Shown: piece after piece, positions 23,127-33,913 of the stretch
How the letters are laid out: every line of letters begins with the position of its first letter
How positions within the stretch are numbered: position 1 is the stretch's first letter
NCBI GenBank assembly: GCA_963281255.1
Contig: OY725497.1
Coordinates: forward strand, 4,766,968 to 4,830,967
DNA: 64,000 nt
Direction of reading: 5' to 3'
DNA from: Aphrocallistes beatrix
Lineage: Eukaryota; Porifera; Hexactinellida; Sceptrulophora; Aphrocallistidae
The notes under the pieces: model-generated
Seen by the model: only the letters and a program-made list of their open reading frames with translations
The model's database searches: none
Told to the model about the DNA's origin: nothing
Made by a program: the position numbers and the translations under genes

Positions 23127-23600
23127 ATGTCTTCGGTAAGTTTCGAGTTTGACAGCGAAAGAGAAAACTTAAAAGCAAAATGCAATCGAGCTTACTCAAT
23201 ACTGAAGAACAAACACTATCCACTCCTCTTCGAGAATGAAAGTGATTTCTTGGATCTCATCGATGTCAACAAACTGGTCTACACCAAAGCTTCCGAACTT
23301 AATCCCATCTTGGACACCAAACTGTTCACTGAACATGAAAAAAACTGGATTCGCGAAAGTAGGCGAAAGGCCATTAACAGAAAAACGGCTGCTGAGTCAA
23401 GGGACCGCAAAAAGGCCGAATTTTTGGAACTGAAATTCGGACTGACAGACTTGAAAGATGAGAAATTGGCTCTGGAGCAAATGCAAATCGCGTTTCTGCG
23501 AGAAATTAATTTTTACAAGCAAGGATTGGACAAAATGGCCCGCGGAGTGAACCCACGTAGACGCGCCCCAATATTCACCTCAGTGGAAACCTACCAGTAA
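23127..23600 (+). CDS. Small single-exon bZIP protein (mini-bZIP 3)
   Basis: Encodes 157 residues from the first true ATG (the open frame extends upstream to a TTG at 23091 but without ATG). It has the best bZIP of the four: NRKTAAESR matches N-x7-R exactly, followed nine residues later by heptads L, L, L, F, Y in LKFGLTD-LKDEKLA-LEQMQIA-FLREINF-Y. The N-terminal 85 residues are unrecognised, and a basic PRRRAP patch follows the zipper. It likely acts as a nuclear DNA-binding dimer and is a candidate canonical partner for the mini-bZIPs with altered basic regions. Confidence 0.85.
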   Translation: MSSVSFEFDSERENLKAKCNRAYSILKNKHYPLLFENESDFLDLIDVNKLVYTKASELNPILDTKLFTEHEKNWIRESRRKAINRKTAAESRDRKKAEFLELKFGLTDLKDEKLALEQMQIAFLREINFYKQGLDKMARGVNPRRRAPIFTSVETYQ

Positions 23601-23854
23601 CACCCTCCACCACCTAACACTTAAGAGTGCAAAGTATCCTTAACTAACTCGTATCACTGTATTTCTATTAGTTAGAAATCAACACATCCCTCCTTATAGA
23701 GTGGGACTCGCTCATGTTGTGTATATTCATGCTCTTATTATTAAATACATTCATTTCCATTGTAACCTGATAGATGGGAGATATAACATAGAATAATGAC
23801 TTACAGGACTATTGTGAAATTCTCAGTATTGTGTCATAGTGAATAGTTTCAGGT

Positions 23855-24330
23855 ATCATTATAGGAGATATCTTATGACAATTCCTGGAAATCTACTGGA
23901 CAGAATTGCACCAAATTTGGACCATATGTTCCTTATATGTTGCAAAATTGCATCTGGGTGCAACTTTTGTAAATCGTTACACATTTTCACAGAAGGTGTT
24001 GAATTGTATTAGCCAATCAGAATCCAGGGATTTAATTCAAGTTGGCTTTTGGTACAGTGGAACCTGTATATAACGGCCATCCAAGGGACTGGACAAAATT
24101 GGCCGCGTTGAGCAGGTGACCGCTATACACAGGTTCAATATTATGGAATTTCGGACGGGACTGTTCATTGGCGACCGCTATAGACAGGTGACCGTTATAT
24201 AGAGTGGCCGTTATAGCAGGTTCGACTGTTATTATTGACCAATAGGAATCAGACCTAATTCAATGCATACAAACAAGTTATGATTACTCACTAAACTTAA
24301 ATCTGATTGGTCGAGTAAATACAAAATGTT
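23855..24330. repeat. R1 repeat interrupted by a MITE
   Basis: ACCATATGTTCCTTATATG, AGCCAATCAGAATCCAGGG and GACCTAATTCAATGCATAC belong to R1. The family is split here by the insertion at 24055-24228, giving a relative age: the R1 copy is older. Confidence 0.55.
24055..24228. mobile_element. MITE with CAGT(G/C)GAACCTG ends
   Basis: Left end CAGTGGAACCTGTATATAAC, right end in reverse complement CAGTCGAACCTGCTATAAC. The layout (CAG start, about 170 bp, ACCGCTATA words inside) is that of pogo/Tigger-type MITEs. No ORF. Confidence 0.7.
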
Positions 24331-26247
24331 AGCCCAATAATAATTGTCGGATATTAACACGAATAATGCAATCATATTTCACACTTTTAACTTTCATATT
24401 TAAAAGAAAGACGCTGTTCCATTGGTTACATAGGGTAGGTATTCCACTATGAGAATTTTGTACAAATTTCAGAATTGGAAAGCTCGAATATGAGTGGCAG
24501 ATAAACTTCTAAACGCGACACGAAGTCAGTCACTCATTGGAATCCCTCTACAGTACGAACTCCCAAACTGGGATTCAATTCGGGATAAAACCAAAGTTAA
24601 TGATCGCCGAGTTTCTAATGTTAATCTGGCAGCAGTTTTATTGGATCGTTAACTAAGCCATTTGATTGGTTGCACCAATAGAGCATTGCAGGTTTCACTA
24701 TACGATCCAACCAATCAATTCTCTGGAGAATAGCATGCTAATATTGCTGTGATTAGTATAGTGATTTGGACCAATCAAATTTCATCCTTTTAGAGTCATT
24801 GTAGACTATAATGAAAGCACAGTATGCATGATTAAACCTGGCATTTGATTGATCAAAATAAGTTGTCACGTTTTGGAGCGAAATGAAAATATGAATTCTG
24901 TCCGCTAGATTTGCAGAATTGCTTGAATGAATGTCAGACGTTGCTACATTTGAAATTGAATTAGGGTAATTTCTGATTAAAAATCTTGAAAGTTAGTCAC
25001 ACACATCTCTTAAAACACAAATTATCCACCTTTATCACCTAAACGAATTTTTGAAGTATTTTCCATTTAAGATAAATCCAGTTCTGCCTATGGAACGTGT
25101 TTGATTGTGGCACGAGGTGGTTAATTCCTCTATTTTTGCTCTTTCATTAAAAAATCAAAACCGAGAAATAATATATCTCTTGAAACCATGATTCAACAAA
25201 ATTATTTTTTTGTTAAAATTATGCAGGATAATTTGAATTTCGCAGAGATGTCTCCAGGAAGGATAGGATTGCCAGTTTACAGATAACTTTCAATTAAAAG
25301 CGATATTCTCTGTGGTAGTTATGTTGACGTCTCTTATACAGTGCTTCAACTAAAATGTTTGTATTTATATATACCGGCATTTTTGGGCAAGGATCAGATG
25401 GTCCGGCTTTTGGCCGGACTTCTTTTTTAGCCGGTCTGGCGGGTCCGGTTTTTGGCCGGACCATGAATTTTCCTATTTGCTGACTTATAAGTTTGTGCTA
25501 TTGCATTCCAATGTATGTATATCTTTTGTCTGACCTTATTTATCAAGTTTGCTAGCTGAATTATCTCTCAATGGCATCTAATAAATTTTGTAGTAGCGAA
25601 CACCGAATGGATATTTTTGGTACATTTTCAAGTCAAGATACGTAACTTAGTATTTATATAATAAATAATGTGATTGTTTCTCTAATATTAGTAATTTTAT
25701 TTTTATTGGACAAATGATATAGCAAAATTCCGAGTCCAACTCATGGTTTACATGTTTTTAGCCGGACCACTTTTTGAGTCAGTGCTACGCCACTGATACC
25801 TATACCTCAAATTGTGTCATGTGCCACAATTTGGTGGTGGTAGTTACGATGAAACCGATTGAACCACAATGCCATTGAGAATCCGAAACGAAATCTCAGA
25901 ATACTACGATATATCTCAAATACCACGGCACTAATTAATCCATGGTTAGTTAATACTAGAATCTCAAAATACGACACAACAGGCTATGGACGTCCGAAGA
26001 GTGGCTCAGACAGACACAAAGTGTCCGCAAGCCTCGCAGTGCAAACAACGAAGCTGAATAGTTCTATAATACAAGCAGTGGCAGTCTATTCATGATTTAG
26101 ACCAGGGATGAATTAATATAACGTCTCAGGGATCTTCACGATATGAGAAAAGGTATTTCTGTGTAAATATAATTCAAACAAAAAGCCAAAAATACAAATT
26201 TCATATAAACAATTAAATATACAAATATAAATAGAAATCTAAATTTT
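24331..26247. other. Intergenic region with degenerate elements, no gene seen
   Basis: Contains several CCAATCA words, a CCGG-rich element at about 25374-25796 ending in GCTACGCCACTGA (a hAT-like end in reverse), a half-copy of the 1135 foldback family at 25803-25975, and a degenerate R2 end (CAGACACAAAGTGTCCGC) at about 26009-26030. Confidence 0.45.
25374..25796. mobile_element. Degenerate hAT-like element
   Basis: Repeated GGTCCGG/TTTTGGCCGGAC words at both sides and a right end reading TCAGTGGCGTAGC in reverse complement, a common hAT terminus. I could not define a matching left end or target duplication. Confidence 0.35.
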
Positions 26248-27964
26248 TCAATTCATTTGGGTGTATTTGAATACTTTCTTTTCATCTGATCTGGCGCGTA
26301 TTTTCTTACACTGTCTCCTCATACAAAATACAGCCACCAGAATAACAACTATAATTAGAACCAAGGCTATAAAAATAGCCACAACGCTGATTGACACCCT
26401 CGCAGCCATTGTGAATCCTAGTGGCTGACACTCTGCCACAAAAGTGAGCAGCAGACACACTGGTGGATCGTGGTAGTCACATTGAATGTAGACAGTTTTA
26501 TCCATGAAATTTGGTTCCTCATCACTTGTGAAGTTAACATAAAGATATGCATTTCCAACGCCACCCAGTGTGAACGTTATCGAGTTCATGTTCTTGTTTG
26601 GGTCGCACGTGGCGGCTGGGTTGTATATCTCACAAGAACTCTCTTCGAGTGCTGGCAGTTTGTGGTTGATCAACAACCCGGGTTTGTCCGGGAATCGAAT
26701 CCAAGGGTTGTACCCCAGACCTTCGAATCTGTCCAGACATGAACGGCAGAAGTAAGGGATGGAGTTGTTCGTCTTAGTCTGACAGACCTACAGAACAATG
26801 CATATTGATTGGACAGTTACGTTTGATAAACCCAAATTTGGAACTATTCTACTGCTACTCTTAAGTGCACAAATAAGTCAGTACTTTTGGGGTTATTTCC
26901 ATCAACTTTAATTGGCTGGATTATAGTAGCAATCTTGTAAGATTCTAACCAATCAAATCGGATGATTTCTCTAAAATTCTTAGAAACTGCCATAATTCAA
27001 TCAATTGAATCCCTACAGATTCCAATGTACAAGTACAGTTGTTAAGAACCTAATTGAGACACGAACCACGAATAAGAGTAGCAACCTGAACTCAGCCGTA
27101 CAAGGGCGATTCTTATTGGTTGTCTGACATCATTCTTAAAAAGTCATTTCAGTTCGCATGATCCATTCTATCAGGAATGGAATGTCAATTATTAAATATT
27201 TCGCGCAAGCAATTTGGGAACTATGAGGTGTCACTAAATAGTGGCATTCTGTCATCCAAAGATGATTTTGACATAATTAGCATTTTAGTTATTCAAACTC
27301 TTCTAAATGCAATTCTTATAAGTATCCAACAGATCTAGATGATGAGTAAGGTCAGCTTTCCTAGTGATGTTAAATCCCTGTATTCTGATTGGCTAATACA
27401 ATTTGGTACCTTTGGTGGAAAGATGTGAAAATTAGGACTCCGCCGTATAAGGAATTAAGGTCCAAATTTGGTCCAATAGAATTTCCAGGAAAGAGCAGAC
27501 CAACTTTCGACGCCGATACATAAGACACCTCCCAAGATAGGAGCTGCACTGAAACTCGGATTATGCAGCAATTGTACAGTCCAATGCTAATTATGGTAGA
27601 AATCTATTTGGGTTATAGAGGTTCTACTTTATACAGTGGACCAAGGGGACACAGTAACATATTAAGTATGAAGGATCACTCCCCCTATCTCCCCTATCTC
27701 TCCTATCTCTCCTATGACCCTATCTCCCCTAGCTCTCCTATGTCCCCCTATCTCCCCTATGACCCTATCTCCCCTAGCTCTCCTATGTCCCCCTATCTCC
27801 CCTATCTCCCCCTATCCCCTTATGTTCCCCTATCTCCCCTATGTCCCCTATGTCCCCCTAGCTGGAGTTTACTCACCTCTCCTACGCTCTCTTCTGCGGT
27901 AGAAAGTGCCAAGAGGAAGGTGGATAGTGTCAGTATTGTTTGTGTTCTCCAGCAAGTAAACAAC
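26248..27964 (-). CDS. Single-pass (type I) membrane protein, unrecognised; 5' end incomplete
   Basis: Two joined exons on the minus strand: 27964-27877 (88 nt) and 26787-26248 (stop TGA), with a GTGAGT donor and CTGTAG acceptor that keep phase 0. The first carries a signal-peptide-like run (TILTLSTFLLALSTA) and the second a Cys-containing ectodomain with N-glycosylation sequon NFT, then a transmembrane segment (VAIFIALVLIIVVILVAVF) and a short basic cytoplasmic tail (MRRQCKKIRARSDEKK). The initiator ATG is not in the 27964 exon (in-frame stop just upstream), so a further 5' exon must lie to the right. I do not recognise the ectodomain. The intron holds an R1 repeat and a C-rich minisatellite. 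Confidence 0.6.
27360..27555 (-). repeat. R1 repeat copy inside the membrane-protein intron
   Basis: TGTATTCTGATTGGCTAAT, CGCCGTATAAGGAATTAAG and TAGGAGCTGCACTGAAAC match R1. Confidence 0.5.
27681..27860. repeat. C-rich minisatellite (CCCTATCTC-type)
   Basis: About 180 bp of imperfect CCCTATCTCC / CCTATGTCC / CCTAGCTCT units. The minus strand, which is the sense strand of the surrounding intron, is therefore a series of GGGG and GGGGG runs. Confidence 0.85.
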
Positions 27965-28986
27965 CTAGAAACACAGTAACATCAACAATGTTTACTTTCT
28001 CTATCGTTAAATCACACCAGAATTCAATTGTTAACTGCTAGAAGAACCATGGATGAGAACAGTGATAATAAGAAAATATTTCAGATCATTCATTCAGTTA
28101 TAATTCTAACAGTAATTCTCCATAGTGATTGGTTAATCGTAAATTATCCATATTTCTCAGTCAAATAGTATAACAGATATCTCAGACATTTTTTTTTTTA
28201 AAAATATTTGTTTTTTTTATTAAATATTCCAAGAATTTAGGACATTTATTTCTAAAATAGAAGAATTACTTCTAAGAAATATTGATTTCGACTGATCATA
28301 GCTACAATTTAGGCACAAAAATGCAAGAATTCTCCACCTATGGAAAGTAGTTTTGAAGGTGTGAAGTATTGTTAGCCTTAAAAGTGTCCCCAATCACCCC
28401 TTATATCCGTATCCTCACTGATTGAGGAAGACTTCTATGTAAAATGGTGAATTTCTCAGTCAACAATGGAACAATTGTTTCCAAACAAAATGTGTCTGAA
28501 ATTATACAATTTCGGCTCTGAGTAAATTCGGTGCAGAATATTTCTGAGGTATCAGTTTGTGGGTATACCTGTCATATGTAAACAAACAAACAAACAAACA
28601 AACAAACAAACAAACAATGAACTCACATTTTTCCCATAAATTATTCGTATTGTCCTCAACTCTCACAAATGTAACCAATCATCAACGAGATTATTTATAA
28701 ACCTCAGAGGTGAGTGAATGCAGTTATTAGGCCTATCAGGGAAACTGCAGGAATGCCAATCAGGACATTCGTCGAAAATCGTCGTTTTCTATTCATTCAG
28801 TGACGCAGATTATTATAGAATTCAGTTGGCGACAAGATGTTGAATGCAGAGTCCATGCATTGTTGAATCCATTTGGAGAGCAGTGATTGAGACTATGTAA
28901 GGAATCGCATGGAACTAATCAGGGATTGGTGCGAATGCCATTGCGGCTGTCGGTTACTAGGGACGAGCAGAATCTGGTTGGTGTTG

Positions 28987-29018
<32 letters not shown>

Positions 29019-29680
29019 GGTGTTTTAGAAGCTTCATTTGTGAAATGGAATGTTTCTAGAAACAACCAATCAGAACTTCAGACTTTTCGGAAAAGATTTG
29101 TTAAAAATCCAAAACAATTCATCCAATCAAATCGATTTCTAGGTTGAACTTAAAACTAAAAAATGTCGGTCAACAGACCAATCAGAAGTCTGTGTAAAGG
29201 TGTGAAATATGCATTTCCTATCTAGCAAGTGCGAAAATTGGATTATACACAGCGAGAATCCTACAAATATGTATATTGCAATGCAAATAATTGTGTTTAT
29301 AATTAGATAAATATAATACTCCTTAGTAACCGTATGGCTCATTGTTATGTGTTCAAGGAAGGTTGGATGGAATTATAAACACAAACAATTAAAAACCTTG
29401 GAGACCAAAACTAAAATCAGGAATGCACACGAGATAATGCTCAAGAATATCAGCGTCTAACGTAAGTTCATAACTTCACACCCTTCAGGATATGCATTGA
29501 TCTTACAGAGTGGCGTGATGGCATTCATTGAATTTGCCATTCTTTGAAATCCTAGCTCCTCCCTCATTGGCTGTCTGAACAGACCTTATTAGTAGGCAAG
29601 GATAGAGCGTATTTTATTATTAAAGATTAAATTTCATGCTTCGATAGCTCCGAGATTACTATATACACAGAGTTGTATAT
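27965..29680. other. Region right of the membrane-protein gene, no gene resolved
   Basis: It should contain the missing first exon of the minus-strand membrane protein, but I cannot pick it out. It holds an AAAC microsatellite (28580-28616), a GTT/GGT run (28981-29022) and a reverse R2 end (about 29680-29710). Confidence 0.4.
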
Positions 29681-29704
29681 ATCCTTACTATTAAAACTCG
29701 ATTA

Positions 29705-29737
<33 letters not shown>

Positions 29738-29740
<3 letters not shown>

Positions 29741-29925
29741 TCGACTCCGCTTAATAGGGCCACATCTGTCAGAGGACATTTTGCCCCGATTAAGCGGAGG
29801 ACCCTATTAACCGAAAATATTTTTTATTAGCTTCTATGTGTGAGAGCTATTCCGGTCCTGCCAAAAGTGGCCCGATTAAGCGGCTGACCCGATTAAACAG
29901 TGGCCCTATTAAGCGGAGTCGACTG
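29738..29925. mobile_element. 188-bp MITE of the CAGTCGACTCC family (M1)
   Basis: Inverted ends CAGTCGACTCCGCTTAAT, TA on both sides, interior words TCAGAGGACATTTTGCC and TATTCCGGTCCTGCC. Near-identical full copy at 50694-50881; others at 37374, 40380, 51596 and 59051. The TA duplication and CAG ends fit a pogo/Tigger-like (Tc1/mariner superfamily) origin. Confidence 0.85.
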
Positions 29926-29933
29926 TATATATA

Positions 29934-31302
29934 CAGTTTGTCCCATAATTATTGCAACATACATTTTTGATATAAATTTGATTATATAGGAAGAGTGAAT
30001 CGTCTTAAACTAATTCTATTGAGTCTAAAAGTTAATGATAGACATAGTAACTAATAATTAATTTTAAAACCATTGTTTGTGACACACAATTCGCAACGTC
30101 GCCTCATTGATTTATAGTAGGGCTTTAGAAACTCCGGGGTGATAGAATTCCAAATTTCTTCAAGGCGAGTTTTCATGTCACCAATTGTCTTTGGACAATT
30201 CCTTTTCAGTTGATTTTTTATCCATGCGAATAGGTTTTCGATGGGGTTTAAGTCTGGGCTCTGACTGGGCCAATCTAAGACATTATTAGGAATGTTGTCT
30301 GATATCCACTTCTTCGCCCGCTTGCTGGTATGCTTGGGATCATTGTCCTGTATCAAGAACCACTTCTTATCGTGGTAAACCTTGGCGTTTTCTACCAAAT
30401 GCCACTCTAATATCTTCACGTAGAAAGCGGCATCCAAATTATGACTAAAAATGCATAAGGGAAACGTCCCCATTGAGGAAAAGGCAGCCCATATGTGGAC
30501 TTTACTGGAATGTTTAACAGTAGGAATAACCCATTTTTGGTTCCCTTTAGTCCACATTCGTACTTTCCCCGCATGCAACCAAAAACTAGCCTCATCAGAG
30601 AATACTGCATGGCACCAATGCTTATTTTTGTTTCTTAGTGCCCACTCAATCCGTTTCAGCCTATTTTTCTCTGACAACATCGGAACCAAACTAGGATAAG
30701 GCTTCGAGTATTTCATCTTCTGAAGGGTCCTATGCACGGTGCTCTTGGACACACTGGTACCATGTTTGGCTTCTATATCATTCGATATTTCTCTGACTGG
30801 CTTTTGCAAATCAGTGTTTACATATTTAGCACATTTATACTTGACGCTCTGATAGAGTTTTGCTGGTCTTCCTGCTCCCTTTCTGTGTTCAACCGTACCA
30901 GTCGAATTGTGTCTCTTAAGAACCCTCCAAACTGTTGTCCGGTTGACACCGATAATGGAAGAAATTTCCTTGACACTGTGCTTCTCACCTTCGGAAAGTG
31001 TAAGGATCTGTTTACGGATATCCTCTCTTGACATTTTATGACTGGTTAAACGAAAATGATGATTCTCTATGTTAGAACACTATCTCAGAAGGAATTCAGA
31101 CAAAAATGATGACGTAACAGGAAAAAAATATGGATAATACGAAAAAAAAATTCTTCAAAAAAATATACCCAAGCTGAAAAATATCGAATAACGTACATAG
31201 GAACTAAAAATAATGCCTTAGTAGCTTATGCAATGTAAACATAGCTGAAACGTATAGTTCAATGAGAAATAGCATATGTTGCAATAATTATGGGACAAAC
31301 TG
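29934..31302 (-). mobile_element. Complete Tc1/mariner-type transposon
   Basis: A 1369-bp element with perfect 28-bp terminal inverted repeats starting CAGTTTGTCCCATAATTATT, flanked by TA within a TA-rich tail of the adjacent M1 MITE. The single intact transposase gene lies inside on the minus strand. No internal damage is visible. Confidence 0.93.
30051..31034 (-). CDS. Tc1/mariner transposase (DD35E spacing)
   Basis: A 327-residue intact transposase. The N-terminal paired-like helix-turn-helix region (VKEISSIIGVNRTTVWRVL and a second HTH KSTVHRTLQKM) includes a GRPAK hook. Catalytic residues: D in VFSDEASFW, D in IQDNDPKHTSK, E in SPDLNPIENLF. By my count there are 35 residues between the second D and the E, one more than the 34 of classical Tc1, because the WISDNIPNNVLDW segment is one residue longer. 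The enzyme cuts and pastes the element at TA sites. Full length, intact TIRs and no stop codons suggest recent activity. Confidence 0.93.
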   Translation of the reverse strand: MSREDIRKQILTLSEGEKHSVKEISSIIGVNRTTVWRVLKRHNSTGTVEHRKGAGRPAKLYQSVKYKCAKYVNTDLQKPVREISNDIEAKHGTSVSKSTVHRTLQKMKYSKPYPSLVPMLSEKNRLKRIEWALRNKNKHWCHAVFSDEASFWLHAGKVRMWTKGNQKWVIPTVKHSSKVHIWAAFSSMGTFPLCIFSHNLDAAFYVKILEWHLVENAKVYHDKKWFLIQDNDPKHTSKRAKKWISDNIPNNVLDWPSQSPDLNPIENLFAWIKNQLKRNCPKTIGDMKTRLEEIWNSITPEFLKPYYKSMRRRCELCVTNNGFKINY

Positions 31303-31437
31303 TATATATATATATATATAGTATACAGATTACAGAGCTATGAGACTTTTGAATGTGTGAGACAAAAGCGTGACACAATACTGTATACTAAAAATAGTAA
31401 CGTCAGACAAGAAAACAGCTGTCGCAGGAACAGCGCA

Positions 31438-32661
31438 TCAGATTCTCCTCAAGAAATACATGAAACATTTCTTCCATATAAGGAAACCGACTAGAACTAT
31501 ATTTAGTAACAGCGACATATACCAATTGAACCTGTATCGATACTCCGCAACTGTCCTCGGACAGAAATATATCTGATTGATCGGGTTAGCTTGTTTGGGA
31601 CGTTCTCTGTGGGTGGCCTCTAAGTCCAGTTTGGCGCCTTCCTTGTGGGTGTTTTGAGTTTCTGATTTGGAGCCATCTTCGTGGGTGGTCTCGGTGTCGG
31701 ATTTGGCGCGTTGTCTGAGGTGGTCCCATTCCAAGCCACGTTTCAACGCGTCCACAAAGTAGCAGGAGCGACACTGGAAAGATTCTGTCCACAGAACTCG
31801 GTTCTCTTCCTCAAACTCGGGATCCAGTGGCTTCTTCTTCCATTCGAAGTAGCTGGCGTAGAGTGTCTCGTTGTCGAGGAGCATTTTCAGATAGTTAGCG
31901 ACATCATATGGTCCGTCAAACTCTGCCACATCGATGTAAGAACCAGGTGGCACAACTTCTGCCACTTCTCGTGTGCCCATCCATACAGGAAGCACTCCAG
32001 CTTCGAATGAGTGGTAGATTCTGTCAGTAATGAAACCAGGAGAATCCCCATTCTCGAATGCCAAGTGGAATTTGTAGTCATGAATCATCTCCGTTTTAGT
32101 GCAAGGCTTTGTGCCACATTGAGGCCACTCCGCGTTGTTGAGGCAGGAAGAGGGCGACACTACTCCGACCACATCATCGATTGCCTTCACGTAGTCTTTG
32201 CGGTTATTCATGGCTCTACAATTTCTTGCCACAAAAGTGGCTTTCGGTTGAGCTTGTGCTGACACTTCAATTAATCGCAGCCTATTCAGATCTCCTCCTG
32301 GACGTAAGAGCCACGGAATGTCAGAATGTCGGTAGAGGAAACTGGTGCCGTGGAAGTGGTGCTTTAGAAACTCAGGTTTCATCAGGTGGTAATAATGTGG
32401 CGGTTCTTGTCCACCAATCAGTCGGAATGGAGCAGATGGAGGAGTGGCAATCGCATCTCTCACATAATCATCATTCATCACGATGAAGAACTCTGCATCC
32501 GGACTACTAGGATTGCCAGAGAACTGACACGGAATCTCACAACTGCCATCGAAATTGTGGTCGACACCATTCAGTATTTCAGGAATAATCTTAATGACAA
32601 TGGCAGAGTTTGGAGCAGAAAATAGAATCAGAATGAAAGTGAATATCACCACAAATCCCAT
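31438..32661 (-). CDS. GT10 alpha-fucosyltransferase-like protein, copy A
   Basis: Encodes 407 residues; the ATG at 32661 (MGFVVIFTFILILFSAP, a signal peptide or anchor) is preferred over upstream in-frame codons without support. The GT10 signature is clear: SCEIPCQF, YRHSDIPWLLRPGG, then YKFHLAFENGDSPGFITDRI, GVLPVWMGT, PPGSYIDVAEF and YFEWKKKPLD, the donor-binding half of alpha-1,3-fucosyltransferases (GDP-fucose, Golgi lumen). A C-terminal hydrophobic segment (WYMSLLLNIVLVGFLIW) with a basic tail follows a short Thr/Glu/His-rich linker. It is almost identical to the gene at 37646 through the catalytic domain but diverges in the tail. Confidence 0.88.
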   Translation of the reverse strand: MGFVVIFTFILILFSAPNSAIVIKIIPEILNGVDHNFDGSCEIPCQFSGNPSSPDAEFFIVMNDDYVRDAIATPPSAPFRLIGGQEPPHYYHLMKPEFLKHHFHGTSFLYRHSDIPWLLRPGGDLNRLRLIEVSAQAQPKATFVARNCRAMNNRKDYVKAIDDVVGVVSPSSCLNNAEWPQCGTKPCTKTEMIHDYKFHLAFENGDSPGFITDRIYHSFEAGVLPVWMGTREVAEVVPPGSYIDVAEFDGPYDVANYLKMLLDNETLYASYFEWKKKPLDPEFEEENRVLWTESFQCRSCYFVDALKRGLEWDHLRQRAKSDTETTHEDGSKSETQNTHKEGAKLDLEATHRERPKQANPINQIYFCPRTVAEYRYRFNWYMSLLLNIVLVGFLIWKKCFMYFLRRI

Positions 32662-32717
32662 TTTGACAGCTGACTTCTCACCAACCAATCTAATTGGGGA
32701 TAGAAAGTAAATTTTAG

Positions 32718-32920
32718 ATGTGTCGCGTACCATTAAATTGTGTCGCGTACCATTAAATTGTGTCGCGTGCCACAATTTTGTGGCGGTGTTTATCAAGTTA
32801 CGGTGAAACTGATTGAACCATAAGGCTATTTGAGTAAACGGAACAAAATCTCATAATTCTACGCTAGAAAACAATCCATGGTTATATAGTATAAGAATCT
32901 CACGAATCTACGCAACAGTA
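32718..32920. repeat. Relative of the 1135 foldback family with a 20-bp tandem repeat
   Basis: GTGTCGCGTACCATTAAATT is repeated in tandem near 32718-32757, followed by CCACAATTTTGTGGC and segments (GATTGAACCATAAGGC, CAATCCATGGTTA) shared with the arms at 1135-1400. Confidence 0.6.
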
Positions 32921-32927
32921 CTTCTAC

Positions 32928-33159
32928 CACCATATTCTTACTACCATTAGTTTAACCAAACATTCGCTACTGAATTATGCCGAGTAATTTAATATGGTAA
33001 GGTCCATATGGACCATGAATGATTTTTTTGCATTCATGGTCCATATGGGTTTTACCATATTAAAGTATGTCGTGTGCCACCAAAATGTGACACTCGGCAC
33101 AATTCGATGGCGAATGTTTGGCTAAATTAATGGTAGTAAGAATATTGTGGTAGAAGTAC
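32928..33159. repeat. Foldback repeat with inner hairpin
   Basis: Outer arms GTACTTCTACCACCATATTC and its reverse complement close the element; the centre holds a second hairpin (GGTCCATATGGACCATGAAT against ATTCATGGTCCATATGG). No coding capacity. Confidence 0.7.
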
Positions 33160-33474
33160 CATGGAACAGAACTAGGATTCAATCTAAGTTAGTAAATCTG
33201 TCATAGTATGTACTCATCCATGGTACCGTAATAGAAGACAATATGTTTCAGGCCAAGAGATATGAAGTTGAATAAATATGTTTCAACTTCATATCTCGAA
33301 AGGCAACGAAAGAAATGTATTTTCAATTTGTTTATTGCATTCGTTAGAGGATTATTGGGCCTAATGACTCACAATGCGAATAATTCCTAAGTTAGGCGCC
33401 AAGTTTTTCCATAATCTTAAACCAGGCTGAACCTAGTGACTGGGAAGTGACAGTATTAATTGTACAGTGGATGA

Positions 33475-33773
33475 GACATACCTAATTTACGGAACGGAAC
33501 GGAACCATTCCGGGAATTCTGAGCGCCTAATTTACGGAATGGAACGGAATCATTCCGGGAATTCTGAGCGCCTAATTTACGGAATTTGACGGAACGGTTC
33601 CGGAAATTAAAATGCCTATTTTACGGAATATTCCATTCCGTATATTATAAATGCCTAATTTACGGAACATTCCGTAAATTAGGCATTTTAATTTTCGGAA
33701 CTGTTCCGTCAAATTCCGTAAATTAGGCGCTCAGAATTCCCGGAATGGTTCCGTTCCGTAAATTAGGCATGTC
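33475..33773. repeat. CGGAA-rich palindromic repeat
   Basis: Built from alternating TAATTTACGGAA and CCATTCCGGGAATTC words arranged as one large imperfect palindrome from GACATACCTAATTTACGG to CCGTAAATTAGGCATGTC. A relative lies at 34124-34379 and a short piece at 37563-37590. The left end of the second contig (41468) starts inside the counterpart of this palindrome. Confidence 0.8.
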
Positions 33774-33913
33774 CAGCGGATGCCGGTTATAAGAACACCG
33801 TTGGGAACTGCATATAATGTTCTTATAACCGGCATAAATTATATGGGATATATGTCAAACGTTTTCTAGTAGAATGTTCTTATAACCGGTTTTCTTATAT
33901 CCGGCATCTACTG
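33774..33913. mobile_element. 140-bp MITE with ATGCCGGTTATAAG ends
   Basis: Left end CAGCGGATGCCGGTTATAAG, right end in reverse complement CAGTAGATGCCGGATATAAG, followed by TA. Interior repeats GTTCTTATAACCGG. Repeated at 41486-41625 in the second copy of the segment. Confidence 0.65.

Noticed and set aside
27563-27979. 138-codon ORF with SYLSYLSYDPISPSSP-type repeats
   Set aside because: It is a read-through of the C-rich minisatellite inside an intron on the other strand.
28887-29147. 86-codon ORF with Val and Gly runs
   Set aside because: Created by the GTT/GGT microsatellite.
31887-32625. Plus-strand ORFs over fucosyltransferase A
   Set aside because: Antisense shadows of the GT10 frame.
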